Shown here: in pieces, positions 32,001 through 39,743 of the stretch | Layout: every line of letters starts with the position of its first letter | Numbering within the stretch: the stretch's first letter is position 1 | DNA from: Spirochaetales bacterium | Lineage (GTDB): Bacteria; Spirochaetota; Spirochaetia; DAHUYW01 | Assembly (NCBI GenBank): GCA_027306915.1 | Contig: DAHUYW010000003.1 | Coordinates: 1-64,000 of the forward strand | Length of the DNA stretch: 64,000 nucleotides | Direction: 5' to 3' | The notes under the pieces: generated by a model | The model's database searches: none | The model's input: only the letters and a program-made list of their open reading frames with translations | What the model was told of the DNA's origin: nothing | Program-made: the position numbers and the translations under genes

Positions 32001-32470
32001 CCCGCGACGAGGGCATACACTCCCCATCCCCAATAGAAGTACGCAAGAAGGCTGAAGCCGTACGCGGCCGGAGTCAGGGTTGGGATGAAGTATCCCGCCT
32101 CGCCGACGACGACGCCCGAGAACGCGATACCGAGCAGGCCGACCGCAATGACCGCCACGCAAACCGCATATGCGGAGATCGAAATCCACCGGTTCCGCTT
32201 GATCTGGAGGAACGTGCGTGTCAGCGGAAGGAAGATCACGCTCTGGAGCCCGAGGCTTGCGACCTGCATGTTGTACCAAAAGAGCGCAGCGTGAGGGTTT
32301 CGAGTAATCGTAAGGATCAAGGATGTGAACTGCCAGAAGCCGAGTCCGAGGAGGTAGAGGGCGAAATGCAGCTTCAAAGCCTGCGCGACTCGACTGCGGA
32401 TGCAGACCAGAAGGAGGATCGCATATCCGATCAGCGCGAGGAGCTTTATCGTAGCGATGTATATCAGCAT
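29048..32470 (-). CDS. Hybrid sensor histidine kinase (7TM-GAF-GAF-PAS-HisKA-HATPase-REC)
   Basis: A 1140-residue membrane sensor. Residues about 1-290 hold seven or more hydrophobic segments of the HisKA-associated 7TM type. Two GAF-like regions follow (about 310-640), then a PAS domain (about 650-775) linked to HisKA with the phospho-acceptor histidine in [12 protein letters not shown]. The ATPase region has [18 protein letters not shown] and [13 protein letters not shown]. The C-terminal receiver domain has [17 protein letters not shown] and RKPYD. It has no DNA-binding output, so it must relay phosphate onward. It lies 70 bp downstream of the GH3-like gene on the same strand and may be co-expressed with it. 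Confidence 0.92.
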   Translation of the reverse strand: MLIYIATIKLLALIGYAILLLVCIRSRVAQALKLHFALYLLGLGFWQFTSLILTITRNPHAALFWYNMQVASLGLQSVIFLPLTRTFLQIKRNRWISISAYAVCVAVIAVGLLGIAFSGVVVGEAGYFIPTLTPAAYGFSLLAYFYWGWGVYALVAGLRRERLSLQRSRILYVLVGALTVMAGIATNYTPLQAYPVDTVCALANAVLVSYSVTRYRLIDAGVALRRSLAIMVMVALAVGGYILFSYVAGLIVQPEARWELSVPGLAGLIILLILSLLFGWKSIRPVIDRIAGRRTASYARVLEQFSLTARSVLDVEKLKSLVVHTAAEAVGSERCCLIYLDNEAQRYSIGSAFGSWPADWEAFTLQPSDDFVRALKSRKFPLWEQELLLDPALEYLRPQCEPFFRRTGTSVAIPLIQEESVVGILCLGSRTFDGLYGTEDLRFLSTLANVAASSIAVAVNYREIERQLSIQTFLFVLSESLVRYAGSEEAIRSAIGILQTFLGVQECFLLAFANAGEVRVYSTRELAPQLESQLSLVGVALASGKGGQREDGLLGGELDASRVELPGSEIEVALVRSLSFLPLTSGTELVGLLALEGRSSGMRGRDWSALSGAIRAILSQGLLAIRHVSELRVLKEYNEKVLASLSTSGELLLVLDSGGKVRRTNRAAEVALGFEQADLVGRPFRRFVDPGTDGGALESFLRSASTGVVQNFEMQLLAKSDRRIPVLVSSACIVSAENAVAEIVLLARDITEQRELQRQLLQAQKMESVGTMAGGIAHDFNNILTAALGYVQLIREDLGDPATVQSHLKVVEASMHRAADLTQRLLSFARAGIMDRKPVQINEIVQETAQLLRRSLALSIEIATDCEPMLPAVLGDHGQIHQMLMNLCVNAGDAMADGGTLRLRTRAKESSAPNDGAASGQREGPFVLLEVSDTGHGIAAANLPKIFDPFFTTKGPGKGTGLGLSIVYGIVQRHRGRIQVSSIPGKGTTFEILFPIAEVSRLAVQGSGAAAETARGHETIMVVDDEAVLRDLIRITLGDRGYTVIEAADGIEAVERFRHRSSAIDLVLIDLVMPRLGGRETYLRLRELDPGVKALFATGYGIDDETEDLLASGALGIIRKPYDIGFVEKEIRRVLDSPRA

Positions 32471-32540
32471 CTACAGCCAGTCCTTGCGGCTCTCGGCGCC
32501 CCCGGCTTCCGAGTGCCCCTCCTGGCAAGGCCTTCGGCGC

Positions 32541-34157
32541 TCAAATCTTCAGGGCGCTCATTGCCTGAAGCCGGGCGATGGTCTCCGGACTCGGGTTCAT
32601 ATGCGGCGGCTTCGAATGTGCGAGATCAATTCCGGCGGCCTGCCGCTCCTTGAGATAGCGCGCAAAGGTTCCCGCAGTGAGCATGGTGACGGCGAGCGGT
32701 TTGATCCCCGCCATCTCTTCAAGGTCACGATAGGACTGATCGATGTCCTTGAGCTTTTCGTGGATCAGCGCCTGCGCCCGAAGCGGATCATGGCCGTTCG
32801 CTCGCGTCTCCAGGTAGAGGTGCAGGACCGGGTTCTCGTTGTGGTACTCCTTGGCAACGACCCAGTCGACGTAACCGATACCGGAGCTTTCCACGGCCGA
32901 CCAGATGGCCTTCTCCGACAAGCGGGTGAACCCCGCGATATCGATAACATCATCGATCCGCGATGAGAACTCAAACCGCGGAAGCCTGAGGCCAACGCTT
33001 TCGTCAGATAGAGATGCAACCTTCAACGAATCCCCGGGGACATAGCGGACGAAGACTCCCCCGTGGAAGCTGGTTCCCACCAGGGCGTACTCCTTTCCAA
33101 CCTCGACCTCGGAAAGAAGCCGCAGCCGGGGACGATAGGATCGGTCCTCCTTCCATTTGGTGTAGTCCGCAATCTCCATGAACTCACAGTAGCAGCTCTT
33201 GTCCCTAAGCACGAGGCCTGGACGCGCGTAATGTTGGAATCCGACGAACGCGAGCTCCGTGCATCCGTAGACTTCCCAGGGATACTCTCCCCACAAGGTG
33301 CGGACCCGCTCCCGGTAAATGGCGGTGTCCATCCCGGAGCACATGATGCCCTTCACGTTCCAGAGGTCCCGAGGGCGCAGCGGCCCGCCTCGGAGCTTCG
33401 CTTTGAGCATCCCCTTCAGAAGGCGCAGGAGAACCTTCGGTTGCCGGAGCATCCCCTTCGTTTGCGAGCTTCCTCCGGACTTTCCGGCCTGTTCGAGCTG
33501 CTCGCTGATGTTGAGCATGATGGAGGTGATGCCGTAGAAGTAGTCGATACCCTCCGAAAAGGCGAGTCTCATTCCCTCCCGGGTCCTCTCGAAGAAATCC
33601 ATCTTCAGGGCCTTCTCGTAGTCCGGCCAGATCCTGAAGTTGAACTGCTCGTGCATGGCCTGCATGCACAGACCGGAGACATAAGGGGTGGGAGCAAGTG
33701 AAAACATCAGCCGGTCTCCCTCCCGCAGGGCAATATGACCCCGTCTCCTGCACGGCCCGAGGATGAAGGAAGCGAGAGTGCAGTCGCTGATGTTGTCGTA
33801 CATTGCCCTGCTGTACGGGACCCACTTGAACTCGTACTCACCGCTCTTGCCGGAGGTGTGGACCCACGCGTACGTTTCAGTCGGAAGCTCTGACTCGTCC
33901 TTGGGAAGAAGGCTGTCGGCGTAATCCTCGTACGTGGTGATCGGCGCCCGCGCGCGGAACTCCTCCACGGTTTCGGGCAGGGGAGCCCCCAGCACCTTCT
34001 TCACGAGGGCGCTCCCCCTCCAGGCTCGCAGCTGCTCTTCCAGCAGCAGGTTCTGGCTTGCAACAAACTCCTCCGTGGTGAGCTCAAGGAATCCGCAGTA
34101 GCGATTCCAGATTCCCTCCATGTCACCCCGTCGGTACATCTCCAAGAGCGTTTCCAT
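32541..34157 (-). CDS. GH3-family acyl-adenylating enzyme
   Basis: A 538-residue protein of the GH3 family, which adenylates a carboxylate and often joins it to an amino acid. The phosphate-binding motif is VHTSGKSGEYEFK at about residues 99-111. YGCTELAFVGF provides the Tyr/Glu motif and FSSRIDDVIDIAGFTRLSE the hinge before the C-terminal subdomain. The start is the ATG at 34157, with GGAGGGG upstream; the frame extends a further 130 codons but only through the shadow of the next gene. It sits between a methyltransferase-like membrane protein and a sensor kinase. The substrate is unknown, and a small-molecule signal or lipid-like acid is only a guess. Confidence 0.8.
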   Translation of the reverse strand: METLLEMYRRGDMEGIWNRYCGFLELTTEEFVASQNLLLEEQLRAWRGSALVKKVLGAPLPETVEEFRARAPITTYEDYADSLLPKDESELPTETYAWVHTSGKSGEYEFKWVPYSRAMYDNISDCTLASFILGPCRRRGHIALREGDRLMFSLAPTPYVSGLCMQAMHEQFNFRIWPDYEKALKMDFFERTREGMRLAFSEGIDYFYGITSIMLNISEQLEQAGKSGGSSQTKGMLRQPKVLLRLLKGMLKAKLRGGPLRPRDLWNVKGIMCSGMDTAIYRERVRTLWGEYPWEVYGCTELAFVGFQHYARPGLVLRDKSCYCEFMEIADYTKWKEDRSYRPRLRLLSEVEVGKEYALVGTSFHGGVFVRYVPGDSLKVASLSDESVGLRLPRFEFSSRIDDVIDIAGFTRLSEKAIWSAVESSGIGYVDWVVAKEYHNENPVLHLYLETRANGHDPLRAQALIHEKLKDIDQSYRDLEEMAGIKPLAVTMLTAGTFARYLKERQAAGIDLAHSKPPHMNPSPETIARLQAMSALKI

Positions 34158-34177
34158 GCGCTCCCCTCCAAACTTTT

Positions 34178-34789
34178 TTACTCTCGCCGGAATATGGTCC
34201 GCGCGCATTCCCGCACGCTCCGCGCCGTCGGAAGGAGCATGGGAACGGAGCGCTGGTAGGCCAGATACTCGGCGCCAAACATGCGAACGAAGAATAGCCT
34301 CTCCTGCAGAACGACGTACAGTATATCCAGCCCAATCCACACCGGCACCGCAAGGAGCAGCCACAGCGACCCATGAGCGAGGACAAGCGCCAGGAGAAAG
34401 CCTGAAAGCCACAATACCCCAGGGTGCCTGCAGAGCGCGTAGGTGCCTCGCGAAACAACCTTCGACGGCCGACCCTTCCGCACGTACGCGGAGAGGAACG
34501 GAATCTCTACGAAAAGCGAGTAGACCGTGAGCATCGCAAAGAGGATGGAAAGAACCCACCCGACCACGACCAGCGGAGCAGGAATGGGAAGCCGGTCGGG
34601 ATCGTTCAGGGACAGGAGAAGGCCTGAAGCGAAAAGAGCGATGCTAGCAAGCCACAGGATAGGCTTCAGATGGCCCATCCCTTTCAGCGAGGCGGCGTCG
34701 ACCCAGAAGACAACGAGGAAGGACGTCGCCCCGAGCGCGATCCCGATCATGAGCCGGTTACTGTACAGGAAGTCGGAAACCGCTGTCAA
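34178..34789 (-). CDS. Isoprenylcysteine carboxyl methyltransferase-like membrane protein
   Basis: About 203 residues with five or so hydrophobic segments. The C-terminal half has the ICMT/PEMT-type motif GTYALCRHPGVLW and QERLFFVRMFGAEYLAYQRSVPML, which bind S-adenosylmethionine at the membrane in this family. It may methylate a lipid or carboxyl group; the substrate is unknown. The start is unsure: a TTG at 34789 without a clear Shine-Dalgarno, or an ATG at 34750. It lies 20 bp upstream of the GH3-like gene. Confidence 0.7.
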   Translation of the reverse strand: MTAVSDFLYSNRLMIGIALGATSFLVVFWVDAASLKGMGHLKPILWLASIALFASGLLLSLNDPDRLPIPAPLVVVGWVLSILFAMLTVYSLFVEIPFLSAYVRKGRPSKVVSRGTYALCRHPGVLWLSGFLLALVLAHGSLWLLLAVPVWIGLDILYVVLQERLFFVRMFGAEYLAYQRSVPMLLPTARSVRECARTIFRRE

Positions 34790-34830
34790 TATGGGATAGC
34801 CGGTGCGGCCGCCTCGTGGTGCGCGAACCT

Positions 34831-36579
34831 TTAGCCTTCTCCGATGTCGTCGAAGAGATCGGCGCGCAGCTTGTCTCGTTCTCGGGCAATCCTCTCCATC
34901 GTCGCGCCCATGTCGCGCAAGATCGCCTCGTTCATGGCGAGCGCAACCTCCCCCTCCCCGGAGAACACGAGATCGGCGCCCGCCGCTCGCAGCCGCGGCC
35001 GCTCATGGAGATAGGCGGTTCGCACGAGCACGCGGATGGTCTCGTTCAGCTCGCGCGCGATACGGATGATCTCCTCGGGAGCACGGAGCCCCGAGGCGCT
35101 CAAGATCAGGCTTCCGGCGAGCGGGACCCCCGCGCTGCGCAGCGTCTCGACGTGTGCGGCGTCGCCGTATACCACGGAGATGCCCTGGGTGCGCAGCCGA
35201 TGCACGGTATCGAGGTTCATCTCGACGATCGTGCAGGTGATTCCATTCTCCGAAAGGAGCTTGGCGAGGGTCCGGCCAACCGGCCCGTAGCCCACTACGA
35301 CGGCCCGGTAGCGGCGATCCTCGCCGGCCGGAGCGGCTTCAGCGCCGGATGGAGCCGGCGATCGATCGAACGCATCGGCCCTTCTCCCGGCAAAGCCCCG
35401 CGCAACCTCCCGACCAAGCCGGTCTATCGGCTCGATCAAGAGCCTGAGAAGCGGATTGAGCGCAATAGAGACGATGGCGGCCGCGACCAGCGCGCTCATC
35501 GACCGTGGCGAGAAGAGACCCAGGGCGCTCGCAGCCCCGGCAAGGATGAAGGAAAACTCACCGATCTGCCCGAGGGCGAGCCCGATCGAAAGGGATGCCC
35601 GAGGAGGCTGGCCGAGTGCACGGGCAAGGAAGAAGGTTATGAGGGGCTTGCCGAGGATCACGACCCCCACGGTCGCAGCGACCAGCCAGGGCGCCTCGAC
35701 AATCGAGCGAGGATCGAACAGCATCCCAACCGACACGAAGAACAGGACGGCAAAGGCGTCGCGCATCGGCAGCGCCTCCGAGGCAGCGCGCAGGCTGAAA
35801 TCCGATCGGCCGACCACCACGCCCGCGAGGAAGGCCCCGAGCGCGATGGACACTCCGAACAGCTTCGACGATCCGACCGCTATCCCCAAGGCGACGACGA
35901 GAATGGTGAGCGTAAAGAGCTCGCGGGAGCGGGTCGCAGCCACCTTGCGCAGGAGCCAGGGCACGACTCGAGAGCCGACGAGGAAGAGCACGATGAGGAG
36001 TGCCGCGATCTTCGCACCTGCGATTCCGAGGGAGACGAGGAGCGACCCCCGTGCCTCTTCGCCACCCTGAGCGATTGCGGGCAGGACGATGAGCAAGGCG
36101 ACGGTGAGGAAGTCTTCGACGATCGTCCATCCCACGGCCAGGTGACCGGCGGGAGTGTGGAGCTCGTCGTGGTCGGCCAAGACGCGCGTCATGACCACCG
36201 TGCTCGCGACCGAGAGCGACAGGCCGTAGACGATGCTCCCCAGCCAGCCGGTGGCTCCGCCGAGGCCGATCGCCGCCGCCGCGCCTAAGGCAGCCGAAAC
36301 CGCGCTCTGCCCCGCCGCCCCCGGAACGGCGACCCGGCGCAAGGCGAGGAGCTCTGAAAGGTCGAAGTGCAGCCCGACCCCGAACATGAGGAGCACGACG
36401 CCGATCTCGGCGACCTGCTCGGCGATCTCGCGGTTCGCGATAAAACCAGGCGTATTCGGCCCAACGATGATCCCGGCGACGAGGTAGCCGACGAGGGGTG
36501 AGAGACCAAGCCGCTGGGTGAGGTAGCCGAGCACCAGCGCCACCATCAAGCTCACTGACAGCGTGAGTACGAGGTCCAT
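34831..36579 (-). CDS. CPA2 monovalent cation:proton antiporter with RCK domain (YbaL/KefB-like)
   Basis: A 582-residue protein with about twelve hydrophobic segments (1-400) and a cytosolic RCK_N domain with GYGPVGRTLAKLL near residue 425. GATGWLGSIVYGLSLSVASTVVM lies in the antiport core. It exchanges K+ or Na+ for H+, gated by a nucleotide on the RCK domain. A TATACT box lies only 6 nt before the ATG, so the message may have almost no leader. It is the first gene of a minus-strand group that continues to the histidine kinase, but co-transcription is not certain. Confidence 0.92.
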   Translation of the reverse strand: MDLVLTLSVSLMVALVLGYLTQRLGLSPLVGYLVAGIIVGPNTPGFIANREIAEQVAEIGVVLLMFGVGLHFDLSELLALRRVAVPGAAGQSAVSAALGAAAAIGLGGATGWLGSIVYGLSLSVASTVVMTRVLADHDELHTPAGHLAVGWTIVEDFLTVALLIVLPAIAQGGEEARGSLLVSLGIAGAKIAALLIVLFLVGSRVVPWLLRKVAATRSRELFTLTILVVALGIAVGSSKLFGVSIALGAFLAGVVVGRSDFSLRAASEALPMRDAFAVLFFVSVGMLFDPRSIVEAPWLVAATVGVVILGKPLITFFLARALGQPPRASLSIGLALGQIGEFSFILAGAASALGLFSPRSMSALVAAAIVSIALNPLLRLLIEPIDRLGREVARGFAGRRADAFDRSPAPSGAEAAPAGEDRRYRAVVVGYGPVGRTLAKLLSENGITCTIVEMNLDTVHRLRTQGISVVYGDAAHVETLRSAGVPLAGSLILSASGLRAPEEIIRIARELNETIRVLVRTAYLHERPRLRAAGADLVFSGEGEVALAMNEAILRDMGATMERIARERDKLRADLFDDIGEG

Positions 36580-36710
36580 CGGCCCAGTATACTTCGCGAG
36601 GGATGTTGATTCGAGTCCAAGCGAGCGGGGTTGGACCCCACCGCGGTGATCTCGCCCCCTATTCCGCAGGTGCCCCGGTCAATGCTCCAGCCTCGTTCCC
36701 CCCAGCTTGT

Positions 36711-37106
36711 TCAGCCGACCTTGATCGCTTTCGTGTTTTCCCACAGCCCGTGGATGTTGCAGTAGGAGAGGGCGTGGATCGTCCCCGATGCTTTTAGGGT
36801 CACGGTCGCGGCGACAACCGGCTCGGTGTAGGCGCTCCCCTGGTTCGCACCCTTCGCCGACGCCCCGTGAGCGACGAACTCGCTCGTGGCAAGATGCTGG
36901 CTGAACTTCTCGCCCTCGGGTTGAAAGTAGAGCTGGATCCAGCTGATGTGGTGCTCGGTCGTGTTGGGATGGGCCACCTCCTTGCCTACCGAGGCATGGA
37001 TGACGAGCTTCTCACCCGACTTGAGGCTGTCCGCGCACTCGATGACCGGCGCGTGCTTCTCGCTCTTCCAGTCCGCAGTCTGGACGTGATCGCCAAGTCT
37101 TTCCAT
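36711..37106 (-). CDS. Superoxide reductase (neelaredoxin, one-iron type)
   Basis: A 131-residue one-iron superoxide reductase that turns superoxide into hydrogen peroxide without making oxygen. The EKH motif is visible as SEKHAPVIE, a further histidine pair as NTTEHHISW, and the C-terminal cysteine-histidine iron motif as CNIHGLW. There is no N-terminal desulforedoxin domain. Start at MERLGDHV (37106), six bases after GGGAGC; an upstream in-frame ATG lacks a ribosome site. It is divergent from perR, so both may share control. This enzyme is typical of anaerobes that face occasional oxygen. Confidence 0.9.
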   Translation of the reverse strand: MERLGDHVQTADWKSEKHAPVIECADSLKSGEKLVIHASVGKEVAHPNTTEHHISWIQLYFQPEGEKFSQHLATSEFVAHGASAKGANQGSAYTEPVVAATVTLKASGTIHALSYCNIHGLWENTKAIKVG

Positions 37107-37208
37107 CTTTTCTGCTCCCTTTGGCATGTTGGATGAGCCAATGATACCATGATGCGAACCTGGCCGTACCTTGGTTTCGACCCGCCTCACCTGCGATTCA
37201 GAACGTCC

Positions 37209-37260
37209 TTGACAGGAAGCGGGCCCGGGATCATAATAAGAATCGTTCCGAATATTATGA
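37209..37260 (+). promoter_or_regulatory. perR promoter with overlapping PerR-box-like operator
   Basis: TTGACA (37209-37214), a 17-nt spacer and CATAAT (37232-37237). TAAGAATCGTTCC lies at 37237-37249 directly on the start site, inside a larger inverted repeat TCATAATA (37231-37238)...TATTATGA (37253-37260). Such placement fits autorepression. Confidence 0.6.
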
Positions 37261-37673
37261 AGGGAAAGACAACGTCGACCGGGCGCGGCCTCCATCGGAG
37301 GAGCAGACAGCGGGAGCGGATTCTCGCGCTGCTTCGGTCGACCGAGAGCCATCCGACCGCGGCCTGGGTCTACGACCGGCTCAAGCGCGAGTTCCCTTCC
37401 TTGAGCGTCGGAACGGTCTACCGGAACATCGCCATCCTCGTCGAGGAAGGGTTGGTTAACCGGATCGACTTCGGAAGCACCTTCGACCGCTACGACGCGA
37501 ACACGGCCCCGCACTATCACTTCATCTGCGAGGAGTGCGGACGGATCATCGACGTCACGGCACCGTTCGATCCCGCGATCACCGCGCGAGTCGACCCGTC
37601 GAGCGGCCTCCAGGTGCGCAGGCACGAGATCGAGTTCTACGGCCTATGCGAAAAATGCTCGAAGGAACGGTAG
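37257..37673 (+). CDS. perR: PerR-type peroxide-sensing repressor (Fur family)
   Basis: A 138-residue Fur-family regulator. The winged helix spans residues about 15-80 (FPSLSVGTVYRNI is the recognition helix). The metal-sensing part has APHYHFICEECGRIIDV and FYGLCEKC. The two CxxC pairs bind structural zinc, and the aspartate in IIDV takes the place that is glutamate in Fur, which favours PerR. No Shine-Dalgarno precedes the ATG, and the predicted start site is only about 12 nt upstream. It lies beside superoxide reductase and peroxiredoxin genes, its likely targets. Confidence 0.88.
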   Translation: MKGKTTSTGRGLHRRSRQRERILALLRSTESHPTAAWVYDRLKREFPSLSVGTVYRNIAILVEEGLVNRIDFGSTFDRYDANTAPHYHFICEECGRIIDVTAPFDPAITARVDPSSGLQVRRHEIEFYGLCEKCSKER

Positions 37674-37695
37674 GCCGTTCTTCTCATATCGCAAG

Positions 37696-37708
37696 TAAGA
37701 ATCGTTCT
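37696..37708 (+). promoter_or_regulatory. PerR-box-like motif upstream of the peroxiredoxin gene
   Basis: TAAGAATCGTTCT, 22 bp after the perR stop and 112 bp before the peroxiredoxin start. It shares the core TAAGAATCGTTC with the perR and Dps-like upstream regions; AGAA-TCG-TTCT is a perfect short palindrome here. Confidence 0.55.
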
Positions 37709-37820
37709 GCAATGCATCTCATCCCAAGTATTCGACGCGTTGCGTCGACGCGTCGTCACGCGCTCCGGTTCGCACGGCCTGCGTGTCGGCGCTACGTCAA
37801 AGACTCGCAAGGAGCAGGAA

Positions 37821-38546
37821 ATGGAAACCATGAGTGAGGAAAAGGTGACAACGATGCCCCGCATCGGCGACAAGGCGCCCGCTTTCAAGGCGGTGACTAC
37901 CCAGGGTGAAATCCAGTTCCCGGAACAGTTCGCCGGAAGCTGGGTGATCTTCTTCAGCCACCCGGCCGATTTCACCCCGGTGTGCACCTCGGAGTTCATG
38001 ACCTTCGCGAGGCTCGAGCAGAAGTTCGCCGACCTCGACTGCAAGCTCGTCGGCCTCTCCGTCGACGGGCTGTACAGCCACATCGCGTGGCTCAGGACCA
38101 TCAAAGACAAGATCGAGTATCGCGGGATGAAAGAGGTCGAGGTCAAGTTTCCGCTCATTGAGGACATCACCATGGAGGTTGCCCACAGGTATGGCATGAT
38201 CCAGCCCGGCGAGAGCTCGACCAAGGCCGTGCGTGCGGTTTTCGTCATCGACCCGAAGGGCATCATCCGTGCCATCATCTACTATCCCTTGAGCCTGGGC
38301 CGCAACTTCGACGAGCTCTATCGGGTGGTCGCGGCCTTGAAGACTGCCGACGCCTTTTCCGTCGCGACTCCGGCGGACTGGCAGCCCGGCGACGACGTGA
38401 TTGTCCCCACGGCAGGATCGTGCGGCGTCGCCAAGGAGCGCATGGAGAAAAGGGAAGAGGGCGTAACCTGCGTCGACTGGTTCTTCTGCACGAAAAAGAT
38501 CGACAAGTCGAAGGTTCTTTCCGCAATCTCGAAGAACGGGAAATAA
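37821..38546 (+). CDS. Peroxiredoxin (Prx6/archaeal type)
   Basis: A 241-residue thiol peroxidase that reduces hydrogen peroxide and organic peroxides. The peroxidatic cysteine is in DFTPVCTSEF near residue 50. Further cysteines (GSCGVAKE and VTCVDWFFC) lie in the long C-terminal arm typical of archaeal-type two-cysteine enzymes. AAGGAGCAGGAA precedes the chosen ATG; an in-frame extension upstream covers only the promoter region. The ferritin gene follows after 11 bp, so they form an operon, probably under PerR. Confidence 0.92.
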   Translation: METMSEEKVTTMPRIGDKAPAFKAVTTQGEIQFPEQFAGSWVIFFSHPADFTPVCTSEFMTFARLEQKFADLDCKLVGLSVDGLYSHIAWLRTIKDKIEYRGMKEVEVKFPLIEDITMEVAHRYGMIQPGESSTKAVRAVFVIDPKGIIRAIIYYPLSLGRNFDELYRVVAALKTADAFSVATPADWQPGDDVIVPTAGSCGVAKERMEKREEGVTCVDWFFCTKKIDKSKVLSAISKNGK

Positions 38547-38557
38547 GGAGGGCTTCC

Positions 38558-39088
38558 ATGATTTCGAAGAAGATGACTGACAGGATCAACGAGCAGATCA
38601 ACAGGGAGATCTATTCGGCATACCTCTACCTCGCGATGTCGGCGAGAATGAGCGAGGCCGGCTTCAAGGGGGCGGGGCATTGGCTCATGCTCCAGTATCA
38701 CGAGGAGATGTATCACGCGATGAAGTTCCTCACCTACCTCCAGGATCAGGGCGCGACGGTCCAGCTCAAGGCTATCGCGGCGCCCGAGTTCAAGGAGAGC
38801 TCCGTCAAAGAGCTCTTCGCGCATGTCCTCGAGCACGAGAAGGGCGTCACGAAGAGCATCCACGAGATCATGGCGCTTGCGATCGAAGAGAAGGACTACG
38901 CCACCCAGGTGCTCGACCAGTGGTACGTCGACGAGCAGGTCGAGGAGGAGAAGAACGCGACCGAAATCCTCCAGGCTATCGACCTCATCGGCAACGCGCC
39001 CCACGGGGTCTACCAGCTCAACCTCGAGCTCGGAGAGCGAAAGCTCGGCGTGCCGAGCGATTTCACCAAGCTGGGCGAAAGCGACTGA
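38558..39088 (+). CDS. Ferritin (non-heme, FtnA type)
   Basis: A 176-residue iron-storage ferritin with a four-helix bundle and a short fifth helix. Ferroxidase ligands are visible in NREIYSAYLYLAM, QYHEEMYHAMKF and DEQVEEEKNATEIL. AAGGAGGGCTTCC gives a strong ribosome site. It is downstream of the peroxiredoxin gene in the same operon, fitting joint control of iron and peroxide to limit Fenton chemistry. Confidence 0.94.
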   Translation: MISKKMTDRINEQINREIYSAYLYLAMSARMSEAGFKGAGHWLMLQYHEEMYHAMKFLTYLQDQGATVQLKAIAAPEFKESSVKELFAHVLEHEKGVTKSIHEIMALAIEEKDYATQVLDQWYVDEQVEEEKNATEILQAIDLIGNAPHGVYQLNLELGERKLGVPSDFTKLGESD

Positions 39089-39096
39089 TGCTCCTC

Positions 39097-39114
39097 GCCG
39101 CCCGATGGGGCGGC
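39097..39114 (+). terminator. Hairpin after ferritin
   Basis: GCCGCCC-GATG-GGGCGGC, a 7-bp stem with a 4-nt loop, 8 bp after the ferritin stop. There is no T tract, so intrinsic termination is uncertain. Confidence 0.35.
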
Positions 39115-39198
39115 GGCCCCCAGGCGGCTGATGGCCAGATCGAGAACGGCGCTCGCGGTGGACCGGGACAACGAGGAGACAAACTCGACGCGCCCGGC

Positions 39199-39441
39199 TC
39201 AAGGTACCTTGTGCCAGGTCTCCTTGATCTTCCTGATGAGCTTCTCGTTCTTCAGCTCTTCCGGTGCGACAACCTCTTCAAAGTGGCCGCAGGCCGTGCA
39301 GATGTAGGTAGCGAGGAAGAACCGTAGGGTCGAGGAGATCACAAGCTGGATCCGCTCGCCCCGGCTCTCCGCGTTTCGATACACTTCCGTCGAGCCGCAC
39401 TTCGGGCAGACTCCGGAGCTCAAGGACTCGTTCGCGATCAT
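39199..39441 (-). CDS. Small zinc-ribbon protein
   Basis: An 80-residue protein with two cysteine pairs, CPKCGS near residue 12 and CTACGH near 48, forming a zinc ribbon, plus a charged C-terminal tail. Function unknown. It converges on the peroxiredoxin-ferritin operon. Confidence 0.65.
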   Translation of the reverse strand: MIANESLSSGVCPKCGSTEVYRNAESRGERIQLVISSTLRFFLATYICTACGHFEEVVAPEELKNEKLIRKIKETWHKVP

Positions 39442-39509
39442 CGGACTACCTCACGTTTTTTACTTCGCGCAAGACTATAGAATGGCCCGAGCCAAAGATC
39501 AATCCGAGC

Positions 39510-39637
39510 CTACGCCGTAAACTTGCGGGCCTCGTCCATCGGCACCCTCGCCATCATGAGGCCGATTTGCTCGACGGTTCCCTGCCCGCGGGCGGCCAGA
39601 CGGGCCGCACGGCGCTCGCCAGACGAGCCGATTCCTT
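39510..39637 (-). pseudogene. C-terminal remnant of a lost gene, possibly an ABC transporter ATPase
   Basis: The minus strand encodes about 40 residues ending ...GTVEQIGLMMARVPMDEA plus a short tail and TAG. Strong coding-like third-position GC runs back to an in-frame TAA near 39638. The EQIGLMMA pattern resembles the last helix of BMP/sugar-type ABC ATPases (usually EEIGLLMAG). No start or N-terminal part remains. The neighbouring bases look like an insertion-sequence end, which would explain the truncation. Confidence 0.4.
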
Positions 39638-39646
39638 ATCAATTCT

Positions 39647-39705
39647 AGTGGACATGTGCCGGCGCATTTGGTACAACGACAGCATGAGGGCTTAAAAGTG
39701 GACAT
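39647..39705. mobile_element. Possible relict end of an IS21-type insertion sequence
   Basis: AGTGGACAT occurs at 39647-39655 and again at 39697-39705, exactly 50 bp apart; the outer copy reads TTAAAAGTGGACA. IS21-family ends carry repeated copies of such a sequence finishing in CA. No transposase gene is present, so only a scar would remain. Confidence 0.35.
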
Positions 39706-39728
39706 CAGGAGAGGCATGATCGTATAGG
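39699..39728 (+). promoter_or_regulatory. Candidate promoter for the oxidative purine operon
   Basis: TGGACA (39699-39704), an 18-nt spacer and TATAGG (39723-39728). The -35-like hexamer lies inside the outer insertion-sequence-like repeat. A GCGGAGG ribosome site follows at 39733-39739. Confidence 0.4.
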
Positions 39729-39743
39729 GGATGCGGAGGTTGT

